This document shows, in pieces, positions 54,504 through 62,843 of a stretch of DNA of 64,000 nucleotides. The DNA comes from Hyphomicrobiales bacterium (GTDB lineage: Bacteria; Pseudomonadota; Alphaproteobacteria; Rhizobiales; Rhizobiaceae). The position numbers and the translations under genes are program-made. The notes under the pieces were generated by a model. It was not told the DNA's origin, did not search any database, and saw nothing but the letters and a program-made list of their open reading frames with translations. Within the stretch, counting starts at the first letter, position 1. Every line of letters begins with the position of its first letter. The stretch lies in assembly GCA_900465915.1 (NCBI GenBank), contig UBKJ01000005.1:1-64000 (forward strand). The letters are read 5' to 3'.

Positions 54504-56375
54504 CTAGACCCCCACGCGCTGGGACTGGCGGATCTGTTCCTGCGCCTTGCGGGCGGCGCGGACCGATTCGAAATTCGAGACGGAGGGCACGCCCACGTCC
54601 CAATCGGCGTCGCCGGGAACCCATTTCCAGGCGTCGGAGACGATGGAAATCACGGTGACGCCGTCATTGCCCTGCGCCCATTTCATCGCCTCCTCCAGGT
54701 CGGCGAGGCTTTCGGCCTTGCGCGCCTTGGCGCCCATGGCCTCGGCGTGCTTGACGAAATCGACGTGGAGCGGGTCGGCGCGGTTCTGCACCCGGCAATC
54801 GGTGAGGAGATTGTTGAAGCCGGGAACGCCCTTGGCCTGCTGCAGGCGGTTGATCACCGCATAGCCGCCATTGTCGCACACCACGACGATCATCTTGTGG
54901 CCGGTCAGCGCCGCCGAATAGATGTCCGAATTCATCATCATGTAGGTTCCGTCGCCCACCATGACGATCGGCGTGCCGCCGGCGCCGCCGGGACCGGATT
55001 GCGCCATGGCGCAGCCCCAGCCGGCGGAGATCTCGTAGCCCATGCAGGAGAAGCCGAACTCGCAGTCGAAGGTGTTGGGGTTCTTGACCCGCCAGCCCTT
55101 GACCACCTCGCCGGGGGTTCCGCCGGCCGCGGCGATCAGCGTGTCCTCGGGCTTGGCGACCGCGTTGAGCACGCCGACCACCTGCGCATAGGAAGGAACC
55201 GGCGCGTTGGTGCGCATCTGGTGCTCGTCGAGAAGCCTGTTCCAGTCGGCGAACAGCGCCTTGGCCTTTTGCATGAGGCCGGCATCGGCCTTGTAGTCGC
55301 CCAGCGCCGCATCCAGCTCGCGCACCGTCTCCAGCGCGTCACCGACAACGGAGAGCGCCCGGTGCTTGACGGCGTCGAAGCGCGCCGCGTTGACGGAGAC
55401 GATCTTCGCGTCCTCGGCGAAGGCCGTCCACGATCCGGTGGTGAAATCCTGCAGGCGCGTGCCGATGGCGAGGATGACGTCCGCCTCCTTGGCGAGCGCG
55501 TTGGCCGAGGTCGAGCCGACGATGCCGAGGGGGCCGGCATGCGCCGGATGCTCATGCGTCATCGCGCCCTTGCCGGCGATGGTCTCGACCACCGGAATCC
55601 CGCGCTTCAGCGCGAAATCGGCCAGCGCCTCCTCGGCGAGCGAATAGCGCACGCCGCCGCCGGAGACGATCAGCGGCCGTTTGGCCGATTTGAGCAGTTC
55701 GACGGCGGCCACCACCGCGTCGCGGTCGGGGCGCGGGCGCGGGATTTTCCAGACCTTGGGCTCGAAGAAGATGTCGGGATAGTCGAAGGCCACTTCCTGC
55801 GTGTCCTGCGCCAGGCCGATGAAGGCCGGGCCGCAATCGGCGGGGTCGAGCATGGTGGCGACGGCCTGCGGCAGCGACTGGATGATCTGCTCCGGCAGGG
55901 TGATGCGGTCCCAATAGCGCACGACCGGCTTGAAGGCGTCGTTGACGGTCACCGTCGGATCGCCCCAATGCTCGACCTGCTGCAGGACCGGGTCGGGCAG
56001 GCGGTTGGCGAACGTGTCGCCGGCCAAGAGCAGCACCGGCAGCCGGTTGGCCATGGCCACGCCCGCCGCCGTCACCATATTGGCCGCGCCCGGGCCGATG
56101 GACGTGGCGGCGATCATGATCTGACGCCGCCGCTTGGCCTTGGCGAAGCCGATGGCGGCCAGCGCCATGGACTGCTCGTTCTGGCCGCGCCATGTCGGCA
56201 ATTGGTCCTGCACCGGCTGGAGCGCCTCGGACAGGCAGGTCACGTTGCCGTGGCCGAAAATGCCGAACAGCCCCGCGAAGAGCGGAACGCGCTCGCCGTC
56301 GATCTCGGTGAACTGGTTGCAGAGATAGCGCACAAGGGCCTGGGCCATGGTCAGGCGCACGGTTTTACGGGTCAT
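54504..56375 (-). CDS. iolD: 3D-(3,5/4)-trihydroxycyclohexane-1,2-dione acylhydrolase (ThDP enzyme)
   Basis: 623 aa thiamine-diphosphate enzyme that opens the ring to 5-deoxy-glucuronate, the third step. N-terminal pyrimidine domain starts TMAQALVRYLCNQFTEIDGE. The ThDP-binding C-terminal domain has GVPSVSNF near the end and VMVGDGTYMMMNSDIYSAAL as the GDG metal motif. GGAGGAGG precedes the ATG at 56375. It is first in the minus-strand iol operon and diverges from iolG across 105 bases with the IolR sites. Confidence 0.96.
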   Translation of the reverse strand: MTRKTVRLTMAQALVRYLCNQFTEIDGERVPLFAGLFGIFGHGNVTCLSEALQPVQDQLPTWRGQNEQSMALAAIGFAKAKRRRQIMIAATSIGPGAANMVTAAGVAMANRLPVLLLAGDTFANRLPDPVLQQVEHWGDPTVTVNDAFKPVVRYWDRITLPEQIIQSLPQAVATMLDPADCGPAFIGLAQDTQEVAFDYPDIFFEPKVWKIPRPRPDRDAVVAAVELLKSAKRPLIVSGGGVRYSLAEEALADFALKRGIPVVETIAGKGAMTHEHPAHAGPLGIVGSTSANALAKEADVILAIGTRLQDFTTGSWTAFAEDAKIVSVNAARFDAVKHRALSVVGDALETVRELDAALGDYKADAGLMQKAKALFADWNRLLDEHQMRTNAPVPSYAQVVGVLNAVAKPEDTLIAAAGGTPGEVVKGWRVKNPNTFDCEFGFSCMGYEISAGWGCAMAQSGPGGAGGTPIVMVGDGTYMMMNSDIYSAALTGHKMIVVVCDNGGYAVINRLQQAKGVPGFNNLLTDCRVQNRADPLHVDFVKHAEAMGAKARKAESLADLEEAMKWAQGNDGVTVISIVSDAWKWVPGDADWDVGVPSVSNFESVRAARKAQEQIRQSQRVGV

Positions 56376-56431
56376 CTCGCCTCCTCCTGCGGATGGATAT
56401 GTCGGAAGATTACGGAATACATATTGACAAT

Positions 56432-56457
56432 GCAATATTCTTGCAATGATTATTGCA
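56432..56457. promoter_or_regulatory. Putative IolR operators between iolD and iolG
   Basis: GCAATGATTATTGC (56443-56456) is an inverted repeat GCAAT-N4-ATTGC. A weaker half-related copy, GCAATATTCTTGC, lies at 56432-56444, giving TGCAAT boxes 11 bases apart. A near-identical 14-mer precedes the iolR gene. Confidence 0.7.
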
Positions 56458-56480
56458 CAAAATTCCCGGAGGAGAATTGC

Positions 56481-57488
56481 ATGCTGAAAATCGCAGTGCT
56501 CGGCGTCGGCCGCATCGGCCGGATGCACGCTGAAAACATCGCCGCGCATCCGCGCGCCAGCCTCGCCGGCGTCTTCGACGTCAATGTGGCGGCGGCGGAG
56601 GAGATCGCCCAAAAGTTCGACGTTCCGCGTTTCGCGTCGGCCGAGGCGGTCTTCGCCTCCGACGCCGTCGACGCAGTGCTGATCGCCACCTCCACCGCCA
56701 CCCACGCCGACCTGATCGAGCAGGCGGTGGCGGCCGGCAAACCGATCCTGTGCGAGAAGCCGATCGACCTGTCGCTCGACCGCGTCAACGCCTGCGCCAA
56801 GGTCATCGCCGGCGCGACGGTTCCGATCATGCTCGGCTTCGTGCGCCGCTTCGACCGCGGCCACGCCGCGGTGCGGCAGGCCATCGCCGACGGCCGCATC
56901 GGGCAGGTGCAGCAGGTCTTCATCACCTCCCGCGATCCCGGCATGGCGCCCGACGCCTATATCGAAGCCTCCGGCGGCATCTTCCGCGACATGACCATCC
57001 ACGATTTCGACATGGCCCGCTTCATCCTGGGCGAAGAGATCGAGGCCGTCTACGCCACCGGCTCGCGCCTGGTCGACCCGGCGCTGATGCAGCGCTGCGG
57101 CGATTACGACACCGTCGCCGTGGTGCTGACCACGGCTTCCGGCAAGCAATGCGTCATCAACAATTCGCGCCGCTCGGTCTATGGCTACGACCAGCGCGTC
57201 GAGGCCTTCGGCGACGCCGGCATGGCGATCTCGGAAAACCGCGCGCTCAATGGCATGCATCTCTACGGCGCCGATTTCACCGACGCCAGGCCGCCGCTGA
57301 TGAATTTCTTCATCGACCGCTACGCCGAGGCTTTCGCCGCCGAGATCGGCGCCTTCGTCGACGCGGTCGAGAAGGGCGCCGCGCCGGCGGTCGGCTTCGA
57401 GGACGGAAGGCAGGCGCTCATCCTGGCCGAGGCGGCGCTGCGCTCCGTCGCCGAAGGCCGCACGATGTCCACGCGCGAAATCGGTTGA
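56481..57488 (+). CDS. iolG: Inositol 2-dehydrogenase
   Basis: 335 aa Gfo/Idh/MocA enzyme, first step: myo-inositol to scyllo-inosose with NAD. Rossmann start KIAVLGVGRIGRMHAENIA, EKP motif CEKPIDLSL, and the active-site segment GGIFRDMTIHDFDMARF typical of inositol dehydrogenases. GGAGGAG lies before the ATG. It heads the plus-strand iol operon directly behind the IolR sites. Confidence 0.94.
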   Translation: MLKIAVLGVGRIGRMHAENIAAHPRASLAGVFDVNVAAAEEIAQKFDVPRFASAEAVFASDAVDAVLIATSTATHADLIEQAVAAGKPILCEKPIDLSLDRVNACAKVIAGATVPIMLGFVRRFDRGHAAVRQAIADGRIGQVQQVFITSRDPGMAPDAYIEASGGIFRDMTIHDFDMARFILGEEIEAVYATGSRLVDPALMQRCGDYDTVAVVLTTASGKQCVINNSRRSVYGYDQRVEAFGDAGMAISENRALNGMHLYGADFTDARPPLMNFFIDRYAEAFAAEIGAFVDAVEKGAAPAVGFEDGRQALILAEAALRSVAEGRTMSTREIG

Positions 57489-57492
57489 GACG

Positions 57493-58923
57493 ATGTATCA
57501 GAATTTCGGACTTTTCATCGGCGGCGAATGGACGAAGGGCGCCCGGTCGGGCGAGGTGATCTCGCCGGTCACCGAAAACCCGCTCGGCGCGGTGGCCCTC
57601 GCCTCGGCGGAGGATACGGCGCGCGCGCTCGACGCCGCGGCGGTCGCATTGCCCCGGCTGCGCGCCATGGGCGGCTTCGCCCGCGCCGAGGCGCTGCACA
57701 AGGCCGCGGACGCAATGGTCCGCCGCGCCGACGAAGCCATGCGGATGATCTCCAGCGAGACCGGCAAGCCGCTGGCGCAGGCGGGCCGCGAATGGGGCCT
57801 CGCCTGCGACCAGTTCCGCTGGTATGCGGAGGAGGCACGGCGCATCTATGGCCGCATCGTCGACAGCCGCGTTCCCGGCGGCCGCTTCGAGGTCACCCAC
57901 GAGCCGGTCGGCGTGGTCGGCGCCTTCACCGCCTGGAATTTCCCCGCCGCCCTGCCGGCGCGCAAGCTCGCCCCGGCGCTGGCCGCCGGCTGCTCCGTCG
58001 TGCTGCGCCCCTCCTCGCAGACGCCGGGCGTGGCCATGGTGATGATCGACTGCCTGCGCGCCGCGGGCCTGCCCGACGGAGCCTTCAACCTCGTCGTCGG
58101 CGACACGGGCGCGACCTATGCGCCGATCATGGCCGACAAGCGGGTGCGCAAGGTCTCGTTGACCGGCTCGACCCGCGTCGGCCAGCAGATGATCCGCGAC
58201 GCCGCCGACACGGTCAAGAAAGTGTCGATGGAGCTGGGCGGCAACGCGCCCTTGATCGTCTATGACGACGCCGATCTCGACGCCGCGCTCGACGCCATCG
58301 CACCGACCAAATTCGCCAATTGCGGCCAGGTCTGCGTCACGCCCGACCGCTTCTTCATCCATGACAGCCTGCACGACGCCTTCGTCGACGGCTTCGTGGC
58401 GCGGGCGGCGAAAATCAAGCTCGGCGACGGGCTCGATCCCGAGACCGGCATGGGGCCGCTCATCAACGCCGGCCGGCTGGCGGAGATCGAAGGCGTCGTC
58501 GCCGATGCGCTCCGCGCCGGCGCGACGCTGGCCCATGGCGGCAAGCGCCCGGCCCATCTCAACCGTGGCTATTTCTTCGAGCCGACCGTGCTCACCGGCG
58601 TCGCCGACGACATGAAGGTCTTCGCCGAGGAGAATTTCGGCCCCATCGCCGCCATAACCCGCTTCCGCGACGAGGACGAGGTTCTGGCGCGCGCCAACGC
58701 CTCCGACATGGGCCTGTCGGCCTACGCCTTCACGCGCTCGCCCGACCGGGCGCGGCGCACCGTCGCGGCGCTGAAATCCGGCATGGTCGGCATCAACAGC
58801 TTCGCGCTGGCGGCGTCCGAGGTCCCCTTCGGCGGCGTCAACCATTCCGGCATGGGACGCGAGGGCGGGGCGGAAGGCGTCGCGGACTATCTCGACGTCA
58901 AGCTGGCGCAGATCGTGTTCTGA
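57493..58923 (+). CDS. NAD(P)-dependent aldehyde dehydrogenase (GabD-like)
   Basis: 476 aa aldehyde dehydrogenase. It has AFTAWNFPAALPARKLAPAL, the glutamate in SMELGGNAPLIV, the catalytic cysteine in NCGQVCVTPDR, and the C-terminal FGGVNHSGMGREGG. It resembles succinate-semialdehyde dehydrogenases more than the CoA-acylating methylmalonate-semialdehyde dehydrogenase IolA/MmsA. It starts 4 bases after iolG. It may oxidise the malonate semialdehyde from the iol pathway or an aldehyde made by the aldolase encoded next. Confidence 0.9.
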   Translation: MYQNFGLFIGGEWTKGARSGEVISPVTENPLGAVALASAEDTARALDAAAVALPRLRAMGGFARAEALHKAADAMVRRADEAMRMISSETGKPLAQAGREWGLACDQFRWYAEEARRIYGRIVDSRVPGGRFEVTHEPVGVVGAFTAWNFPAALPARKLAPALAAGCSVVLRPSSQTPGVAMVMIDCLRAAGLPDGAFNLVVGDTGATYAPIMADKRVRKVSLTGSTRVGQQMIRDAADTVKKVSMELGGNAPLIVYDDADLDAALDAIAPTKFANCGQVCVTPDRFFIHDSLHDAFVDGFVARAAKIKLGDGLDPETGMGPLINAGRLAEIEGVVADALRAGATLAHGGKRPAHLNRGYFFEPTVLTGVADDMKVFAEENFGPIAAITRFRDEDEVLARANASDMGLSAYAFTRSPDRARRTVAALKSGMVGINSFALAASEVPFGGVNHSGMGREGGAEGVADYLDVKLAQIVF

Positions 58924-58932
58924 GGAGGCCCC

Positions 58933-59739
58933 ATGTTCGCCAACAAACTCAAGAAGCTCTGGTCCGAGGGCCGCCCGGCCGTCAATGGCTGGCTGTCGAT
59001 CGGCAACGCCTTCACGGCGGAGATCATGGCGGCGCAGGGCTACGATTCCCTCACCGTCGACATGCAGCACGGCGCGCTGGACTACGCCGCCTTCCTGCCG
59101 ATGATGCAGGCCATGCGCGCCTCGGGCGTCACCCCCATGGCGCGCGTGCCCTGGCGCGAGCCGGGCGCGATCATGAAGGCGCTCGACGCCGGCGCGCAAG
59201 GGATCATCTGCCCGATGGTCAACAACGCCGCCGAGGCGGCCGAATTCGTCAGCTACATGCGCTATCCGCCCAAGGGCCAGCGCAGCTTCGGCCCGACGCG
59301 CGCCGCCATCGCCTATGGCGGCTACGGCGTCGCCGCCAATGACGAGGTGCTGGCGCTGGCCATGATCGAAACGCGCGAGGGCGTCGACAATCTGGAAGAG
59401 ATCGCCGCGACGCCGGGCATCGACGGCGTCTATGTCGGCCCGGCCGACCTCACGCTCGGCACGCAGGAAGGCCGACTCGCCCCCGGCTTCGACCGCGAGG
59501 AGCCGGAGATGATCGAGATCATCCGGCGCATTCTCGCCGTCTGCAAGACGAACGGCATCCGCGCCTGCCTGCATTGCGGCACGCCCGACTACGCCGCGCG
59601 CGCCATAGGCTGGGGCTTCGACCTCACCACGGTCTCGGGCGATTCCCGCCTGCTCGCCGCCGCCGCCGCCGCCTCGGTGGCGAAATGGCGCGAGATGACG
59701 GGCGCCGCCCCCGCCCAGTCGACCGAAGGAGGCTATTGA
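58933..59739 (+). CDS. HpcH/HpaI-family aldolase
   Basis: 268 aa class II aldolase of the pyruvate-dependent type. Family blocks are YDSLTVDMQHGALDY, MARVPWREPGAIMKALDAGA and IETREGVDNLEEIAATPG, with the metal aspartate in VYVGPADLTL. GAGGAGG precedes the start. Members cleave 2-keto-3-deoxy acids to pyruvate and an aldehyde, and the aldehyde dehydrogenase just upstream could take the product. This gives the iol operon a second cleavage route besides the IolC aldolase-like domain. Confidence 0.9.
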   Translation: MFANKLKKLWSEGRPAVNGWLSIGNAFTAEIMAAQGYDSLTVDMQHGALDYAAFLPMMQAMRASGVTPMARVPWREPGAIMKALDAGAQGIICPMVNNAAEAAEFVSYMRYPPKGQRSFGPTRAAIAYGGYGVAANDEVLALAMIETREGVDNLEEIAATPGIDGVYVGPADLTLGTQEGRLAPGFDREEPEMIEIIRRILAVCKTNGIRACLHCGTPDYAARAIGWGFDLTTVSGDSRLLAAAAAASVAKWREMTGAAPAQSTEGGY

Positions 59740-60707
59740 TGCCGCATCTTCTGGTGGCGGGAAAGCTGCATCCCACCGGCGAGGCGCTGCTGCGGCGGCT
59801 CGCAGGCGAGAATTTCACCGTCGATTACGTCGAGGAGATTTCGGAGGATTCCTATGCGCCGCTGATCGGCAGGGCGGACGCCATGGTCATCCGCACCCAG
59901 CCGCTTTCGGCGGCGACCATCGCGCGCGCCGACCGGCTCAAGGTCGTCTCGCGCCACGGCGTCGGCTACGACGCCATCGACGTCGCGGCGCTCAACGCCC
60001 GCGGCATCGCGCTGACCATCGTCGGCGACGTCAATTCCGTCTCGGTGGCCGAGCACGCCATGATGCAGCTTCTGGCCGGGGCCAAGCGCGTGCTCCTCGC
60101 CGACCGCGCCGTGCGCGAGGCCGACAAATGGGGTTGGCGCAACAAATTGCAGCAGCAGGAGATTTCCGGCAAGAACCTGCTCATCCTCGGCTATGGCCGC
60201 ATCGGCCGCCACCTCGCCCGCATGGCGGCCGGCTTCGGCATGCAGGTGCGCGCCTGCGACCCGATGCTGGAGAAGATCGGCTGGCCGGAAGGCCCGGTGC
60301 CGCCCGTCTCGCTCGACGAGGGGCTGGGCTGGGCCGACTGCATCTCGATCCACATCCCCAAGAACGACAAGCCGGTGATCGCCGCCGCCGAGATCGCCCG
60401 GATGAAGCCCGGCGTCATCCTCGCCAATACGGCGCGCGGCGGCGTGGTGTGCGAAAAGGCGCTGGCCGACGCGCTGGCCTCAGGCCAGGTGGGGGCCGCC
60501 GGCGTCGACGTGTTCGACGAGGAGCCGCCGACGGGCGGCTCCCCGCTCTTCGCCCACGACACCGTCATCCTGTCGCCGCATATCGCCGGCCTCACCGCCG
60601 AATGCGGCGAGCGCATGGCGATCTCCTCCATCGAGAACGCTGTCAATTTCCTCTCCGGCGCCATCGATCCCGACCTGATCGTCAACCAGGATTTCGCGCA
60701 TGTCTAG
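59739..60707 (+). CDS. D-2-hydroxyacid dehydrogenase (phosphoglycerate dehydrogenase-like)
   Basis: 322 aa. NAD-binding LLILGYGRIGRHLARMAA, the catalytic arginine in LANTARGGVVCEKAL, the glutamate in VDVFDEEPP and the histidine in LSPHIAGLTAECGE are all present. It starts on the last base of the aldolase stop (TGATG). It likely reduces or oxidises a 2-keto/2-hydroxy acid of this pathway; it is too short for housekeeping SerA with an ACT domain. Confidence 0.92.
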   Translation: MPHLLVAGKLHPTGEALLRRLAGENFTVDYVEEISEDSYAPLIGRADAMVIRTQPLSAATIARADRLKVVSRHGVGYDAIDVAALNARGIALTIVGDVNSVSVAEHAMMQLLAGAKRVLLADRAVREADKWGWRNKLQQQEISGKNLLILGYGRIGRHLARMAAGFGMQVRACDPMLEKIGWPEGPVPPVSLDEGLGWADCISIHIPKNDKPVIAAAEIARMKPGVILANTARGGVVCEKALADALASGQVGAAGVDVFDEEPPTGGSPLFAHDTVILSPHIAGLTAECGERMAISSIENAVNFLSGAIDPDLIVNQDFAHV

Positions 60708-61824
60708 CAAACCGAAACTGCGCATCGGCCTCATCGGCGCGGGCTTCATGGGCAAGGCGCATGTGTTCGGCTTCGCCACCGCGCAGAAGGTCTTCGACCT
60801 GCCCTACGCAATCGAGTTGCATACGCTCGCCGACGTGACGCAGGAAGCGGCCGAGCGCGCGGCGGCGGATTTCGGCTTCGCCCGCGCCACCGACGACTGG
60901 CGGGCGCTGGCCGCCGACCCGGAGATCGACCTCGTCGACGTCACCGCGCCCAACGCCCTGCATAAAGAGATGGCGCTGGCGGCGATCGCGGCGGGCAAGC
61001 ACGTCTATTGCGAGAAACCCCTCGCCCCGCTCGCCGCCGACGCGCGCGACATGACCGAGGCGGCGCGGGCCAGGGGCGTCGTCACCCAGGTGGGCTTCAA
61101 TTATCTCTGCAATCCGATGCTGCGGCTGGCGCGCGACATGATCGCGGCCGGGGAATTGGGCGCAATCCGCGGCTATCGCGGCCTGCACGCCGAGGACTAC
61201 ATGGCCGACGCCGAAGGCCCCTTCACCTTCCGCCACGATCCGGCCGGCGGCGGCGCGCTGGCCGATATCGGCAGCCACGCGCTGGCGACGGCGGAATTCC
61301 TGCTCGGCCCCATCGAGGCGGTGATGGGCGACTGCGTCACGCTGATCGGCGCGCGCCCCGACGGGAAGGGCGGGACGCGCAAGGTCGAGGTCGACGACGT
61401 CGGCCGCGCCTTCCTGCGCTTCGCCTGCGGCGCACAAGGGTCCGTCGAGGGCAACTGGATCGCCACCGGGCGCAAGATGCAGCACGATTTCGAGGTCTAT
61501 GGCGACAAGGGCGCGCTGGCCTTCTCGCAGGAGCGCTTCAACGAACTGCATTTCTACTCGACGCGAGACGCCGCCGGCCGGCGCGGCTTCCGCCGCATCG
61601 AGGCCGCGCCCGACCACGCGCCCTATGGCCGCTTCTGCGTCGCGCCCGGCCATCAACTGGGCTTCAATGACCTCAAGGCCATCGAGATCGAGGGCTTTTT
61701 GCGCGCCGTCGCCGGCGAGATCGCCGAGCCCTTCGGCTTCGCGGCGGGGCTGCGCATCCAGACGCTGGTCGAGACCATCCGGCGCTCGTCGGAGGCGGGA
61801 CGATGGATGACGATTCCCGGCTGA
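60700..61824 (+). CDS. Gfo/Idh/MocA-family oxidoreductase
   Basis: 374 aa. Rossmann start RIGLIGAGFMGKAHVFGFAT, EKP motif YCEKPLAPL, and the catalytic-domain GGGALADIGSHALATAEFL. It overlaps the preceding gene by 8 bases. It is the third full Gfo/Idh protein of the inositol region and the last gene before the terminator at 61847. The substrate is unknown; an inositol isomer or sugar acid is inferred. Confidence 0.92.
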   Translation: MSSKPKLRIGLIGAGFMGKAHVFGFATAQKVFDLPYAIELHTLADVTQEAAERAAADFGFARATDDWRALAADPEIDLVDVTAPNALHKEMALAAIAAGKHVYCEKPLAPLAADARDMTEAARARGVVTQVGFNYLCNPMLRLARDMIAAGELGAIRGYRGLHAEDYMADAEGPFTFRHDPAGGGALADIGSHALATAEFLLGPIEAVMGDCVTLIGARPDGKGGTRKVEVDDVGRAFLRFACGAQGSVEGNWIATGRKMQHDFEVYGDKGALAFSQERFNELHFYSTRDAAGRRGFRRIEAAPDHAPYGRFCVAPGHQLGFNDLKAIEIEGFLRAVAGEIAEPFGFAAGLRIQTLVETIRRSSEAGRWMTIPG

Positions 61825-61846
61825 TCTCCTCCCGAGACGGACGGCG

Positions 61847-61883
61847 CGGCGCCCGGTTTCCAGGCCGGGCGCCGTTTTGTTTT
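61847..61883 (+). terminator. Rho-independent terminator of the iolG operon
   Basis: CGGCGCCCGG, 8-base loop, CCGGGCGCCG: a perfect 10-bp stem followed by TTTTGTTTT. It separates the operon from iolR. Confidence 0.93.
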
Positions 61884-61909
61884 CGCGCCGGGATAAGGCT
61901 TGGCATCCC

Positions 61910-61923
61910 GCAATGAATATTGC
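61910..61923. promoter_or_regulatory. Putative IolR operator ahead of iolR
   Basis: GCAATGAATATTGC, 13 of 14 bases identical to the site at 56443 and with the same GCAAT-N4-ATTGC form. It lies 24 bases before the iolR start and implies autoregulation. Confidence 0.7.
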
Positions 61924-61946
61924 ACATTGTCGCGATGGAGCATCAT

Positions 61947-62819
61947 ATGGACGCAAGCAGGACGCCGCAAAACTACGAGGAACTGATCAAGCTCATCCAC
62001 GAGCAGCACGATCAGATGAGCAAGACCTACCAGCGCATCTCCGTCTTCCTGACGCAAAATCCCAACGACGTCGCCGTCCAGTCGGTCAACGCCATCGCCG
62101 AGCGCTGCGGCATCCACGCCTCCAGCTTCGTGCGCTTCGCCCAATCGCTCGGCTATAAAGGTTTCAAGGAGCTTCAGCTCCTGTTCCAGCAGCGGCTCGC
62201 CACCGCCGCGCCCGGCTTCGAGGCGCGCGTCAAGGCGCTGGAGGCGGAACTGCGCGACAGCGAGGACCGTTCCGACGCCGGCTTCCTGCGCGACCTCGTC
62301 GTGCGCGACATCGCCTCCCTGCAGGAATTGCTGGCCGAGACCTCGCAGGCCGACCTCGCTTATGCGGCGGACGCGCTGTTCAAGGCCGAAACGGTCTATC
62401 TTCTGGGCCAGTTGCGCTCCGCGCCGGTGGCCGAACTGCTGCGCTACGTGCTGACCATGCTGGGCAAGCGCTGCGTGCTGCTCGACCCCGGCGGCGGGCT
62501 CGCGACGCATATGGCGCGCACCATGCGCAAGGGCGACGTGCTGGTCGCCGTCTCGTTCCGCTTCTACGCCAACGAGGTGGTCAACATCGTCGAGGAGGCC
62601 GGCCGCAAGGGGATCGAGATCATCGCCATCTCCGACAGCACGCTGTCGCCGCTGGCCAAATCCGCCCGCGTGCTGTTCGCCGTGCCCGAGCACGACTACA
62701 CCTTCTCGCGCTCGCTGGCCGCGCCCATGTGCCTGGCGCAGGCGCTGGTGGTGGCGGTGGCGGCGCGCGTGCAGCAGAACGACGACGCGCCGCGCATTCC
62801 CACCGTCACCGGCGATTAG
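61947..62819 (+). CDS. iolR: RpiR-family regulator, probable IolR
   Basis: 290 aa. RpiR-type HTH at residues 1-80 (VNAIAERCGIHASSFVRFAQ) and a C-terminal SIS sugar-phosphate-binding domain (VYLLGQLRSAPVAELLRYVL, then VLVAVSFRFYANEVVNIVEE). The ATG at 61947 is chosen because GGAG lies 6 bases upstream; an in-frame ATG at 61935 and a TTG at 61920 are weaker. RpiR proteins control inositol genes in rhizobia and Brucella relatives, and the shared operator supports this. It converges on the hydroxyacid dehydrogenase gene with a 24-base gap. Confidence 0.9.
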   Translation: MDASRTPQNYEELIKLIHEQHDQMSKTYQRISVFLTQNPNDVAVQSVNAIAERCGIHASSFVRFAQSLGYKGFKELQLLFQQRLATAAPGFEARVKALEAELRDSEDRSDAGFLRDLVVRDIASLQELLAETSQADLAYAADALFKAETVYLLGQLRSAPVAELLRYVLTMLGKRCVLLDPGGGLATHMARTMRKGDVLVAVSFRFYANEVVNIVEEAGRKGIEIIAISDSTLSPLAKSARVLFAVPEHDYTFSRSLAAPMCLAQALVVAVAARVQQNDDAPRIPTVTGD

Positions 62820-62843
62820 GGCGTTTCTAGCACAAGCGCGAAT

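Noticed and set aside
54351..56480. Upstream extension of the iolG frame across iolD
   Set aside because: The NAD-binding fold starts at 56481 behind a strong ribosome site; the upstream part is antisense to iolD.
57493..58923. iolA/mmsA methylmalonate-semialdehyde dehydrogenase
   Set aside because: The sequence follows the succinate-semialdehyde dehydrogenase pattern and lacks the features I associate with the CoA-acylating family.
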